A stretch of DNA of 64,000 nucleotides from Geminicoccus harenae (GTDB taxonomy: Bacteria; Pseudomonadota; Alphaproteobacteria; Geminicoccales; Geminicoccaceae). A program made the translations under genes and the position numbers. The notes under the pieces were generated by a model. That model worked only from the letters and a program-made list of their open reading frames with translations, was not told where the DNA came from and made no database searches. Positions 42,468 through 51,340 of the stretch are shown here, piece after piece; position 1 is the first letter of the stretch, and each line of letters begins with the position of its first letter. Location of the stretch: the NCBI RefSeq assembly GCF_019800005.1, contig NZ_JABGCL010000019.1:47117-111116 (forward strand), written 5' to 3'.

Positions 42468-43733
42468 ATGGGTCGCTCGCTCGTGTACTCGGTCACCGCG
42501 ACGGCGAAGATCCTTTCCCTGCCAGCTCAAGCGGTCGAGCCGGCCGATGTGATCGGCACCTATGCCGACATCGCCGAGGCGATGTACGGGGATGCGCTGG
42601 CGAGTGCGGAGGAACTGCAGGCCGCCGTGGACGCGTTCTTGGCCAAGCCATCCGCAGAGACCCAGGCTGCCGCCAAGGAGGCCTGGAAGGCCGCCCGGGC
42701 ACCCTACCAGCAGACCGAGGCGCTGCGCTTCGGCAACCCGCTGGTGGACGAGTGGGAAGGCAAGGTGAACGCCTGGCCGCTGGACGAGGGCCTGATCGAC
42801 TATGTCGACCCCTCCTATGGCGAAAGTTCCGATGAGAACCCGCTCTACCTGCTGAACGTGGTGGCGTCGCCGGCCCTGCGGGTGGGCCGCGAGCGGGTCG
42901 ACGCGCGCGAGATCACGCCGGCCCTGCTGGCGGACCAGCTCCAGGAGGCGCTCGACGTCGAGAAGAACGTCGCGACCGGCTATCATGCGGTCGAGTTCTT
43001 GCTCTGGGGCCAGGACCTGAACGGCACCAGCCCGGGTGCCGGCATGCGGCCCTGGACCGACTACAGCCTGACCCACTGCACCGGCGGCAATTGCGACCGG
43101 CGCCGCGCCTATCTGGAGGCCGCGACCGACCTGCTCGTCAGCGACCTCCAGGAGATGGCGGCGAGCTGGCAGGAGGGCGGGGCAGCGCGGGCCGACCTGA
43201 TGAGCGTCGGGCCGGAAGTCGGGATCGGCCGGATCCTGACCGGCATCGGCTCCCTGTCCTATGGCGAGCTGGCGGGCGAGCGGATGAAGCTCGGCCTGCT
43301 GCTGAACGATCCCGAGGAGGAGCATGACTGCTTCTCGGACAACACCCACAACTCGCATTTCTACGACCAGGTCGGCATGGTGGCGCTGTGGAACAGCAGC
43401 TATCAGCGCCTGGACGGTAGTGTCGTGTCCGGCCCGTCGGTGAACGCGCTCGCCGAGGAGAAGGCGCCGGAGGCCGTCAAGCTCGTCCAGGACCGGATGG
43501 CCGAGACCACCGCGAAGCTCGAGGTGATCCGCGAGAGTGCCGAGAGCGGCAGAATGGCCTACGATCAGATGCTGGCGACCGGGAATGCCGAGGGCAACGC
43601 CATGCTCCAGGAAGCCATCGACGCGCTGGTGGCGCAGACAAGGGCGGTCGAGGAGGTGGTGGCGGGCCTGGGCGTCAGCGTCACGGTCGAAGGCTCGGAC
43701 AGCCTGGACAATCCGGGTGCCGTGGCACCCTGA
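42468..43733 (+). CDS. Imelysin family protein (IrpA-like)
   Basis: 421-residue exported protein with two imelysin-type helical domains. The metal-binding GxHxxE motif is GYHAVEFLLWG (about residue 168). DNTHNSHFYDQVGMVALW lies later. The signal is short (MGRSLVYSVTATAKILSLPAQA) with a possible cut near PAQA. Relatives (IrpA, EfeO-like) are iron-regulated and periplasmic. It starts the operon with the multicopper oxidase, di-heme oxidoreductase, second imelysin and DUF1513 genes. ATG 42468 is preferred over upstream in-frame starts that would overlap the tRNA region's downstream gap. Confidence 0.85.
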   Translation: MGRSLVYSVTATAKILSLPAQAVEPADVIGTYADIAEAMYGDALASAEELQAAVDAFLAKPSAETQAAAKEAWKAARAPYQQTEALRFGNPLVDEWEGKVNAWPLDEGLIDYVDPSYGESSDENPLYLLNVVASPALRVGRERVDAREITPALLADQLQEALDVEKNVATGYHAVEFLLWGQDLNGTSPGAGMRPWTDYSLTHCTGGNCDRRRAYLEAATDLLVSDLQEMAASWQEGGAARADLMSVGPEVGIGRILTGIGSLSYGELAGERMKLGLLLNDPEEEHDCFSDNTHNSHFYDQVGMVALWNSSYQRLDGSVVSGPSVNALAEEKAPEAVKLVQDRMAETTAKLEVIRESAESGRMAYDQMLATGNAEGNAMLQEAIDALVAQTRAVEEVVAGLGVSVTVEGSDSLDNPGAVAP

Positions 43734-43780
43734 GCTGGCCGTCTCCCAGCCGGTTCGGCTCTGAGCGGCAAGGGGCGGGC

Positions 43781-45190
43781 ATGCGGATCGGACGACGCGC
43801 GCTGCTGCTGGGCGCCGCAACGGCCGGGGCGACGCTGGCGCGGCCAAGTACGCCCCGCCTGGCGATCACCGGGGAGGAAAGTGTCGTCCGGCGCCTGGTG
43901 GCGGCCGAGCGGCGGATCCGGGTCCCGTCGGGCGACGGGCCGGAGGTCGCGGCCTGGACGTTCGCCGACGAGCCATTGCCGGTGATCCGGCTGCGCCAGG
44001 GCGAGCGGCTGCAGGCACGGCTGGAGAACCGGCTGCCGGAGCCCATCTCGATCCACTGGCACGGCATCCGCGTGCCCAACGCCATGGACGGCGTGCCCTA
44101 TCTCACCCAGGAGCCGGTGATGTCGGGGCAGGGCTTCGACTACGACTTCGTCCCGCCCGACACCGGGACGTTCTTCTTCCACACCCATTGCAACACGATC
44201 GAGCAGCTCAGCCGCGGGCTCGCAGGCGTCCTGATCGTGGAGGGCGACGAGGTGGTGCCGCACGATGCCGAGCTGGTCCTGGTGCTGCGCGACTGGCGGA
44301 TCGACGCAGCAGGCGCCTTCACCCCGTTCACCAGCGATGCGGCCGCGGCGAAGGCCGGCACGTTCGGCCGGCTGCGCACCGTCAACGACCGGGTGGCGCC
44401 GGTCCTGGACGTGCCGGCCGGCGGCGACGTGCGTCTGCGCATCCTCAATGTCGATGCCACCCGGATCGCCGAGCTGGGCGTGGAGGGTGCCGAGGCGGCG
44501 GTGATCGCGACCGACGGCAACGGCCTGCCGCCGCTGCCGCTGACCAGCTGGCGGCTGGGCCCGGCCATGCGCCTGGACCTGACGCTGCGCGCCCCGGGAC
44601 CCGGCCAGGAGGCGGTGCTCTACGACTATTTCGCGCCCGAGCCGGTGCCGCTCGCCCGGCTGCGCGGCACCGGCCCGGCACGTCCAGACCGGCCGTTCGC
44701 CCCGGCGGCGCTGCGCCCGTCGGACTTCGCCGAGCCCGACCTCGCCCGCGCGGACAAGCTGCGGCTGACCTTCCAGACCAGCGCGATCGCCAGCGAGATC
44801 GTGCTGAAGGACGGCCAGGTGCTGCGGCTGGCCGACAACCTCTGCCTGAGTGCCGCCACGCACTGGGCGATCGACCGCAGGAGCTGGCCGGAGCAGGGCC
44901 ACCAGGCACTGCCGCCGCCGCTGTTCGAGCTGGTGCAGGGGCGGAGCTACGTGATCGAGCTGGTGAACGCCACGCAGTACCAGCATCCGATCCATCTGCA
45001 CGGGCTGACCTTCCAGGTGCTCGACCCCAGGCAGGGTGCCGTCGGCCAGCGCGCCGACACGGTGCTGCTGGGCCCGCGCGACCGGACCCGGATCGCGTTC
45101 GTCGCCGACACTCCCGGGGACTGGATGCTCCACTGCCACATCATCGAGCACCAGGAGACCGGCATGATGGGCTGGTTCCGGATCACATGA
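43781..45190 (+). CDS. Multicopper oxidase, Tat-exported
   Basis: 469-residue periplasmic three-domain multicopper oxidase. The Tat-type signal begins MRIGRRALLLGAATAGATLA. Copper ligands are HWHG, HTHC, HPIHLHG and HCHIIEHQETGM, the last with the type-1 Met. It resembles the CueO/SufI-type family; a Met-rich insert is not seen. The position between imelysin and a di-heme oxidoreductase gene points to oxidation of iron or copper in the periplasm. It is coupled to the next gene by ATGA. Confidence 0.9.
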   Translation: MRIGRRALLLGAATAGATLARPSTPRLAITGEESVVRRLVAAERRIRVPSGDGPEVAAWTFADEPLPVIRLRQGERLQARLENRLPEPISIHWHGIRVPNAMDGVPYLTQEPVMSGQGFDYDFVPPDTGTFFFHTHCNTIEQLSRGLAGVLIVEGDEVVPHDAELVLVLRDWRIDAAGAFTPFTSDAAAAKAGTFGRLRTVNDRVAPVLDVPAGGDVRLRILNVDATRIAELGVEGAEAAVIATDGNGLPPLPLTSWRLGPAMRLDLTLRAPGPGQEAVLYDYFAPEPVPLARLRGTGPARPDRPFAPAALRPSDFAEPDLARADKLRLTFQTSAIASEIVLKDGQVLRLADNLCLSAATHWAIDRRSWPEQGHQALPPPLFELVQGRSYVIELVNATQYQHPIHLHGLTFQVLDPRQGAVGQRADTVLLGPRDRTRIAFVADTPGDWMLHCHIIEHQETGMMGWFRIT

Positions 45191-46293
45191 GGTGGCTGGC
45201 CGCCCCGCTGCTCCTGGCCGCGGCCCTGCTCACCCCGGACCCGGCCGGCAGCCGCGACCTGGACGCTGCCGTCGGCAAGGCGCTGTTCCGGCGGATCTGG
45301 ACCGTGGCTGGCGCGTCCAATCGGCAGAGCGACGGGCTGGGCCCCCTGTTCAACGCGCGCGCCTGCACGAGCTGCCATGAAGGGGCTGGCGGCGGGCGGA
45401 TGGCGGACGGTGCCGGCCTGGTGCTGCGCTTCGACGACGATCCGGCCTATGGCCGGCAGCTCCAGACCGCAGCGGCACCCGGCCACGAGCCGGAAGGGCG
45501 GCTGGAGGTCCGCTGGCAGCCCGCGCCGCGACGTCTGGCCGATGGCAGCACGGTCGCGCTGCGGCGGCCGGTGCCGCAGCTGGTCACCCTGGATGCCGCC
45601 GTGGAGTCCGGCCGCGGCTCGCTGCGCTTGGCACCGGGCTTGGCCGGGCTGGGCCTGGTCGAGCAGGCGCTGGCGGAGGCCGGCGAGCCCGGCGGGTTCG
45701 GGCTGAAGGCCGCCCACGCCTCGCTGGCCCAGCCGGTGACCGAGGCGCTGCTGCTGGACCTGGGCCTGTCCACGACCGACCATCCCGAGCCCTGGGGCGA
45801 TTGCACCGAGGCAGCGCCCACCTGCCGCCAAGGCCCGCATGGCAGCGGGGATGGGGAGGGCGGCGTGGAACTCGCACCGGGGATCGTCCAGGCCCTGCTG
45901 GCCTATCTCCGCTTCCTGCCGCCGCCAGCGCCGTCCGGCCCGCTCGATCCGGACGGCCTGCACCTGTTTGCCTCGCTGGGCTGTAACGGCTGCCACCGCC
46001 CCGAGCTGGGAGGGCTGCAACCCTATTCCGACTTCCAGGCGCACGACCTGGGCGCGGGCTTGGCCAGCGACGAGCGCGACGCGGGCCTGGGCCGCCGCTG
46101 GCGCACGGCCCCGCTCTGGGGGCTGGGAAGACGCCTCATGGAGGGCCGCCCGCTCCTGCATGACGGCCGGGCCCGCGATGCGGAAGAGGCGATCCTGTGG
46201 CACGACGGTGCCGCCAGGACCGCTTCCGCCGGCTATGCCGCCCTGCCGGAGGCGGAGCGGGCGAGGCTGCTGGCATTTCTCGAGAGGCTCTGA
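45187..46293 (+). CDS. Di-heme oxidoreductase (DUF1111, CcP/MauG-like)
   Basis: 368-residue periplasmic protein with signal peptide MRWLAAPLLLAAALL. The heme motifs are CTSCH (about residue 60) and CNGCH (about residue 263), as in the di-heme 'thiol oxidoreductase' family. GLGPLFNARAC lies before the first heme and WRTAPLWGLG after the second. It is commonly encoded next to imelysins. It probably passes electrons to or from the metal-handling proteins of this operon, but that is not proven. The ATG overlaps the multicopper oxidase stop. Confidence 0.87.
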   Translation: MRWLAAPLLLAAALLTPDPAGSRDLDAAVGKALFRRIWTVAGASNRQSDGLGPLFNARACTSCHEGAGGGRMADGAGLVLRFDDDPAYGRQLQTAAAPGHEPEGRLEVRWQPAPRRLADGSTVALRRPVPQLVTLDAAVESGRGSLRLAPGLAGLGLVEQALAEAGEPGGFGLKAAHASLAQPVTEALLLDLGLSTTDHPEPWGDCTEAAPTCRQGPHGSGDGEGGVELAPGIVQALLAYLRFLPPPAPSGPLDPDGLHLFASLGCNGCHRPELGGLQPYSDFQAHDLGAGLASDERDAGLGRRWRTAPLWGLGRRLMEGRPLLHDGRARDAEEAILWHDGAARTASAGYAALPEAERARLLAFLERL

Positions 46294-46297
46294 GGCG

Positions 46298-47257
46298 ATG
46301 CGCATCCCGATCTTCGCTCTCGCCCTGCTGCTCGGCTGGCCGGCCCTTGCCGGAGCACAACTAGCCGAGCCCGGCAACGCGGCTGTGCGCGCCTGGCAGG
46401 AAGCGGCCGCTTCGTTCGACCAGGCCGGCTCGGCCACCTGTCCCGAACCGGCCGGCCCGGAAGCGGTCGAGCGGGCAAGGGAGGCGTTCCGTGACCTCGT
46501 GCTGCGCTGGCAGGCGGCCAGGACTTGGCTGGTCGGCCCGGGCGTGCCGGCGGACCTGGCGAGCCGGGTCTGGTTCTGGCCGGACCCGCATGGTTCGGCA
46601 GGCAGGCAGATCGCGCGGTCGCTCAGCAGCGGCAAGCCGGAGGGCATCGCCGCCTCGGGCTTCGGCATGGCGGAAGAGGTGCTGTTTGGTGGTACGGGCG
46701 AGCCGGAGCAGGGAGGCTGCCGGCTGTTGCGCGCGGTGGGCGATGCCCAAGCCGAGCTGGCAGATGCGGTCGCTGCCGAGTTCACCGCCACGCGCCTCTC
46801 CGACAACGACCGGCGCCGCCTCCTGCTGATCTCGATGCGCGACAGCCTGGACCGGATCTCGCAGGAGAAGATCGCGCGCCCGCTCGGGCTGGACATCGAC
46901 ACGGCGCGCGGCCAGCGGGCGGAGGCATGGCGCAGCGGCCTGTCGCTGCCAGCGATCCAGGCCAGTCTCGCCGCGGTGGAAGCGGTCTATCTCGCCCCGG
47001 ACGGCGTGGCGGCGAGGCTCGCCGCACAGGACGACGGCCCGGCCCTGGACACGATGATCCGCGCGCAGTTCGGGCGGGTCCAGGCAGCGCTGGCGGCGAT
47101 CGATCTGCCGCTCGACCAGGCAGTGTCCGACCCGGCCGCCCGCCCCAAGGTCGAAGCACTCCTGACGGAAGTCCAGCAGCTCCGCCTCCTGGTGGTGGAG
47201 CGGCTGGCGCCTGCCATCGGGATCAGCCTCGGCTTCAACGCACTGGACGGAGACTGA
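46298..47257 (+). CDS. Second imelysin family protein
   Basis: 319-residue exported protein with signal MRIPIFALALLLGWPALAGA. The imelysin-like region is divergent: the GxHxxE motif seen in the first imelysin is replaced by ASGFGMAEEVLFGG at the matching place, so the His is missing. It may bind metal differently or serve as a partner. It lies 4 bp after the di-heme gene stop and is tightly linked to DUF1513. Confidence 0.82.
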   Translation: MRIPIFALALLLGWPALAGAQLAEPGNAAVRAWQEAAASFDQAGSATCPEPAGPEAVERAREAFRDLVLRWQAARTWLVGPGVPADLASRVWFWPDPHGSAGRQIARSLSSGKPEGIAASGFGMAEEVLFGGTGEPEQGGCRLLRAVGDAQAELADAVAAEFTATRLSDNDRRRLLLISMRDSLDRISQEKIARPLGLDIDTARGQRAEAWRSGLSLPAIQASLAAVEAVYLAPDGVAARLAAQDDGPALDTMIRAQFGRVQAALAAIDLPLDQAVSDPAARPKVEALLTEVQQLRLLVVERLAPAIGISLGFNALDGD

Positions 47258-47259
47258 CC

Positions 47260-48378
47260 ATGGAGCTGGCCCGCCGCGCCACGCTCGCCATCCTGGCGGG
47301 CCTGCCGTTCGCCGACCCGGTCCTGGCGATGGCCGCGGCCACCGAGCATGGCGGTGCCGCGCCCCGCTGGCTGGGCTGCCGCACCGAGCCGGTGAGTGGC
47401 GACCAGGCGGCAGCGTTGGGCAACGGCGGCACCAGCCCGTTCGCCCTGCACCTGCCGGCGCGCGGCCACAGCTTCGCGGTCCACCCGACCCGCGAGCTGG
47501 CGGTGGTGTTCGCCCGCCGCCCGGGCGTGTTCGCCGTGGCGTTCCACAGCCGGACCGGCGAGCGGCTGGCGGCGTTCGAGGCCGAGGCCAACCGGCACTT
47601 CGCCGGGCACGGCACGTTCGACCCGAGTGGCCGGCTGCTGATCACGGCCGAGAACAAGTTCGACACCGGCGACGGCACGCTCGGGGTCTATGCGGTGGAC
47701 GAGGGCTTCCGCAAGCTGGCCGAGCTGCCGGGCCACGGTATCGGGCCGCACGACGTGGCGGTACTGCCGGATGGCAAGACCCTGGCGGTGGCGGTGGGCG
47801 GCATCCTCACCCATCCGCAGAGCAAGCGCCTCAAGCTCAACCTAGACACGATGGCGCCCTCGCTCGTGCTGATGGATCTGGGTTCCGGCCGGCTGGTCGA
47901 GCGCTTCCCGCTGGAAGGGCAGCTGCACCAGCTCTCGCTGCGCCACCTCTCGCTGAGCCCGACAGGCGAGATCGCCTGCGCCTGCCAGTTCCAAGGCGAT
48001 GCGGATGCAGCGGTGCCGCTGGTGGCGATCCTGGACCGGCAGGGCTTCCGACTGGTGGACGAGCTGCGGGGACGGGCCGCCGGGCTTCGCCAGTACACCG
48101 GCAGCATCACCTATGACACGAGCGGCGCCTGGCTGGCCGTGTCCTGCCCGAAGGCGCACCGCATCCTGGTCCTGGATCGCGATGGCGCCATCCACCATGA
48201 GGTAGCGCTGGAAGACGGCTGCGGCGTGGCCGCGGCCGGCACCCCCGGCCGCTTCGTCGCGAGCGGCGGCACCGGTCGGCTGGTCGAGATCAACGCGGCT
48301 TCCGGCGAGACGGAGGAACTGGCCCAGGCGGCGCTCGCCTGGGACAATCACCTGGTGCCGCTGCACCTGCGCGGCTGA
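47260..48378 (+). CDS. DUF1513 beta-propeller protein
   Basis: 372-residue periplasmic protein with a weak Tat-like signal (MELARRATLAILAGLPFADPVLA). The mature part has repeated propeller-type blades (FAVHPTRELAVVFARRPG, GPHDVAVLPDGKTLAVAVGG, LRHLSLSPTGEIAC), consistent with the DUF1513 family that normally follows imelysin and di-heme genes. Its exact role is unknown. It starts 3 bp after the second imelysin. Confidence 0.85.
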   Translation: MELARRATLAILAGLPFADPVLAMAAATEHGGAAPRWLGCRTEPVSGDQAAALGNGGTSPFALHLPARGHSFAVHPTRELAVVFARRPGVFAVAFHSRTGERLAAFEAEANRHFAGHGTFDPSGRLLITAENKFDTGDGTLGVYAVDEGFRKLAELPGHGIGPHDVAVLPDGKTLAVAVGGILTHPQSKRLKLNLDTMAPSLVLMDLGSGRLVERFPLEGQLHQLSLRHLSLSPTGEIACACQFQGDADAAVPLVAILDRQGFRLVDELRGRAAGLRQYTGSITYDTSGAWLAVSCPKAHRILVLDRDGAIHHEVALEDGCGVAAAGTPGRFVASGGTGRLVEINAASGETEELAQAALAWDNHLVPLHLRG

Positions 48379-48443
48379 CCGCCGCCCGTGCGCTCGCCGC
48401 CCGGTTCAGGCAGGATCGGTGCGGGGCGGGCAGGGGAAGGTGC

Positions 48444-48788
48444 ATGGCGGTCGCGATCAGCGTGCGGATCGACTTTCCGCAGGGCGAGCGGATCGGACCA
48501 GGCAAGGTCCGGCTGCTGGAGGCCATCGCCGAGACCGGTTCGATCAGCGCTGCCGGGCGGAGCCTGGGCATGTCCTACAAGCGCGCCTGGTCGCTGGTCG
48601 ACGAGCTGAACCGCATGTTCACCGAGCCTCTGGTCACCTCGCGCCATGGCGGCGCCCAGGGCGGCGGCGCCGATCTGACCGAACTCGGCCAGGCAGTGGT
48701 CACTGCCTATCGCAAGGTGGAGCGGGAAACGGCAGAGAGTGCGGCGGCGGCCATGGGCGAGCTGGCGGGCAGACTCGCACAGCGCTGA
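48444..48788 (+). CDS. ModE-like winged-helix regulator (N-terminal domain only)
   Basis: 114-residue DNA-binding protein. IGPGKVRLLEAIAETGSISAAGRSLGMSYKRAWSLVDELNRMF is cut here into its motif parts: the helix-turn-helix spans about residues 20-60. Only the ModE N-terminal domain is present, with no molybdate-binding (TOBE) half. It is on the same strand as the metal operon, 66 bp after DUF1513, so it may regulate that operon, though no modABC genes lie nearby. Confidence 0.85.
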   Translation: MAVAISVRIDFPQGERIGPGKVRLLEAIAETGSISAAGRSLGMSYKRAWSLVDELNRMFTEPLVTSRHGGAQGGGADLTELGQAVVTAYRKVERETAESAAAAMGELAGRLAQR

Positions 48789-48896
48789 GCCGGGAAGTCG
48801 CGGCCAAGTCGAGCCGACCTGACTTCCGGTCACCATGCAGTGTATTGGGAAGGAACGCAGGACCGTCTGTGGTCCTGCTGGCAGATGTTCCCCGTT

Positions 48897-48972
<76 letters not shown>

Positions 48973-49108
48973 ACCGGCGGGGTGGCTGCGGAATAGGGGA
49001 TGGCGCGGAAGGCGTCAACACCCTCCTGCATGGGGCTTCGTGTTTATTCGGCGCGGGCACGGCTGGCCGTTGCGCCGGCCGCGGCGCCCGGCTATCCAGA
49101 GGACAGGC

Positions 49109-49183
49109 GCGGGTGTAGCTCAGTGGTAGAGCAGTAGCTTCCCAAGCTACGTGTCGAGGGTTCGATTCCCTTCACCCGCTCCA
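49109..49183 (+). tRNA. tRNA-Gly (CCC)
   Basis: Acceptor GCGGGTG/CACCCGC, D-arm TAGCTCAGTGGTAGAGC, anticodon stem-loop GTAGC-TTCCCAA-GCTAC (anticodon CCC), T-arm GTTCGATTC and encoded CCA. Confidence 0.95.
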
Positions 49184-49298
49184 GCCTCCCCCCCCGATCT
49201 CCGACATGGATTCCCGACGATCCGGCCGCGTGGCCGGGCGGCTCGTATTGCTTCGTTCGATGCTTGATGTTCATGTTTTGTTCTCGTATTCTCGGCGC

Positions 49299-49538
49299 AT
49301 GACGAACAGTTCCGACATGGGTGGCGCGGACCTGAGAGTGGTGGGCCGTGATCATCTGGTTCACGTGATCGCACGGGCCCTGCATGGGTTCGTGCGCACG
49401 CCGCTCCACTCGTCCACCATGGCGGGCTACGACGCCGCCGAACGGGTTGCCGACCAACTCGAAGCGTTCGGCTGGCAGGTGTTCCGCCCGCATGTGGAGC
49501 CGCATGCGCCGCAGGCTGACCGGCGCCGGGGTCGCTGA
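49299..49538 (+). CDS. Small hypothetical protein
   Basis: 79-residue protein, unrecognised. It reads MTNSSDMGG, then a helix-like AAERVADQLEAFGWQVFRPH and a basic tail. Codon choice is high-GC like its neighbours. There is no strong ribosome site, and opposite-strand ORFs overlap it, so existence is plausible but unproven. Confidence 0.45.
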   Translation: MTNSSDMGGADLRVVGRDHLVHVIARALHGFVRTPLHSSTMAGYDAAERVADQLEAFGWQVFRPHVEPHAPQADRRRGR

Positions 49539-49600
49539 GCCCGAGCGCGGAACTGGGTAGCGCACCGCGCGTTTCGATTCCCTCGCAACTGTGCAGGAGA

Positions 49601-50110
49601 ATGGCGATGAACCGCGCCTTTCCGTCGATGACCGCCCTGTTGGGCCTCCTGGCCATCGCGGGCTACCAGAACCGCGACAAGCTCGCGGAGATGTTCGGCG
49701 GCGGTTCCGGCGGGCAACCGGCCGGCGGCGGCCAGAACCCGGCCGGTGCGGCGCAGCAGGGCGGGCTCGCCGGCATGTTGAGCGGGCTCGGCGGGCTGCT
49801 CGGTGGTGGTTCCGGCGGCACTTCCGGCAGCAGCCCCGGCAGCGGCGACCAGCTGGTGAGCGGCGGGCTGAAGGAACTGATCGATCGGTTCAAGGAAACC
49901 GGCCACGGCGAGGACGCCGATTCCTGGGTGGCGAGCGGGCCGAACCGGCCGGTGAGCCCCGAGCATCTTGAGCATGCGATCGGTCCGGACGTGCTGGCGA
50001 CGCTCAGCCAGCAGACCGGCCTGTCCCGCGAGGAACTGCTGGCGCGCCTGACGCGCGAGCTGCCGGATGCCGTGGACCGCTACACGCCGGATGGCCGCCT
50101 GCCGGGCTGA
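49601..50110 (+). CDS. YidB-like protein (DUF937)
   Basis: 169-residue protein. The N-terminal part (MTALLGLLAIAGYQNRDK) is hydrophobic, a Gly-rich linker follows (about residues 35-85), and the C-terminal domain (GSGDQLVSGGLKELIDRFKETGHGEDADSWV, then PVSPEHLEHAIGPDVLATLSQQTGLSREEL) matches the YidB/DUF937 family of unknown function. Start 49601 or 49607; AGGAG lies close to the first. Confidence 0.85.
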   Translation: MAMNRAFPSMTALLGLLAIAGYQNRDKLAEMFGGGSGGQPAGGGQNPAGAAQQGGLAGMLSGLGGLLGGGSGGTSGSSPGSGDQLVSGGLKELIDRFKETGHGEDADSWVASGPNRPVSPEHLEHAIGPDVLATLSQQTGLSREELLARLTRELPDAVDRYTPDGRLPG

Positions 50111-50119
50111 GCCGACCCT

Positions 50120-51274
50120 TCAGCCCTCGGCCGGCATGGCCGCCGCCTCGGCCAAGCCCGTCGCTTCCTCGTCGGCCAACGCATCCGACTGGGTCGGGTC
50201 GAGGCCGAAGCGGGCCGCCACGTCCGGGGCATAGCGCAGGAGGTCCGGGCGCAGGCGGAGCAGTGCGAGGTCCTTCGCCTTGGCCTCCAGCATCACGTCG
50301 AACTCCAGCCCGGCCACGGCGCGCATGAAGGTCGAGAACTCGAACGGGTTGCAGTAGTCGGCGTGGCCGGTCCAGACCGGCGGGACCGGCACGATCTCGG
50401 TCCTGCGGGTGCCCGGCACCTTGCGCTTGAGCTGGCGCAGCTCCGTGCGCGGCGAGGAGAAATGGATCTTCGGCCGCACGCCCTCCGGCCAGGTCGCGAG
50501 GATCGCCGCCACGGTCGGCCGCAGCTCCAGCCCCTCCGGGTTCAGGCACCAGAAGTGCTGGTAGTCGAAGATCAGGCGTACCCCGGTCCGCGCGTGGATG
50601 CGCAGCACGTCGGCGGCGCTGAAGCGCAGATCGTCATGCTCCAGCACCAGGCGGCGTCGCACCGGCTCGGGCAGGCTGGGCCAGGTCCTGGCCCAGCGAT
50701 CGGCGCTGGCGACCCGGTCGCCATAGGTGCCGCCCACATGGACCACCAGCACCGCCTCCGGCCCCAGTTCCATCAGGTCCAGCATCTCCGCCTGGGAGGT
50801 CAGGTCCCACGCGCTCTTCCTGACCAGGTCGGGGTCCGGGCTGTTCAGCACGATGAACTGGGAGGGATGGAAGGACAGGCGGATGTCGAGCCGCCTGGCC
50901 TTGGCGCCGATCGCCCGCAGCTCGGCCGCACTCTCCCGGACCATGCCGTGAAAGCGCGGCAGGTCCGGATGGGTGGCATAGGGGGCCAGATCCGAGGACA
51001 TGCGGTACATGCGGATCCGGTGCCGCTCCAGATGGTCCAGGATCGCGTCGACATAGCCGAGCGAGACCTTCAGGTGCGGGTCGCTGGCATGGCGGCGCGT
51101 GTCGTTGCTCTTGAGGTCGGGCCGCGCCATCACCTTGACCGGAAAGCCCAGCCGGGCGGGGGCGGGCGGGGCGGTGTTGTGCTGCTGGACGGGCAAGGGC
51201 TCAAGCCTTCGGCGGTGGCGACCGCCGATCAACCAGCCAGAGGGGCAGACGATCCCACCGAGGCACGCGGCCAT
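50120..51274 (-). CDS. uvsE: UV DNA damage endonuclease (UvsE/UVDE)
   Basis: 384-residue TIM-barrel repair nuclease that nicks DNA 5' of UV photoproducts. Homology begins near residue 41 (ARLGFPVKVMARPDLKSNDTRR). RLSFHPSQFIVL, VVHVGGTYGD, LEHDDLRFS, IFDYQHFWC and KIHFSSPR are metal and substrate motifs. The first 40 residues are not conserved, so the real start may be a TTG near 51196 rather than ATG 51274. Its 3' end is 9 bp from the YidB-like gene, convergent. Confidence 0.87.
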   Translation of the reverse strand: MAACLGGIVCPSGWLIGGRHRRRLEPLPVQQHNTAPPAPARLGFPVKVMARPDLKSNDTRRHASDPHLKVSLGYVDAILDHLERHRIRMYRMSSDLAPYATHPDLPRFHGMVRESAAELRAIGAKARRLDIRLSFHPSQFIVLNSPDPDLVRKSAWDLTSQAEMLDLMELGPEAVLVVHVGGTYGDRVASADRWARTWPSLPEPVRRRLVLEHDDLRFSAADVLRIHARTGVRLIFDYQHFWCLNPEGLELRPTVAAILATWPEGVRPKIHFSSPRTELRQLKRKVPGTRRTEIVPVPPVWTGHADYCNPFEFSTFMRAVAGLEFDVMLEAKAKDLALLRLRPDLLRYAPDVAARFGLDPTQSDALADEEATGLAEAAAMPAEG

Positions 51275-51340
51275 TGTCTTCCGGGCGCTGGTGCCGCACT
51301 CCGGTGACAGGCCCCACGACGCACGGCAGGAGGCAGGCCC

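Noticed and set aside
42468..48378. EfeUOB iron uptake system
   Set aside because: No EfeU permease or DyP peroxidase EfeB is encoded; only imelysin-type proteins resemble EfeO.
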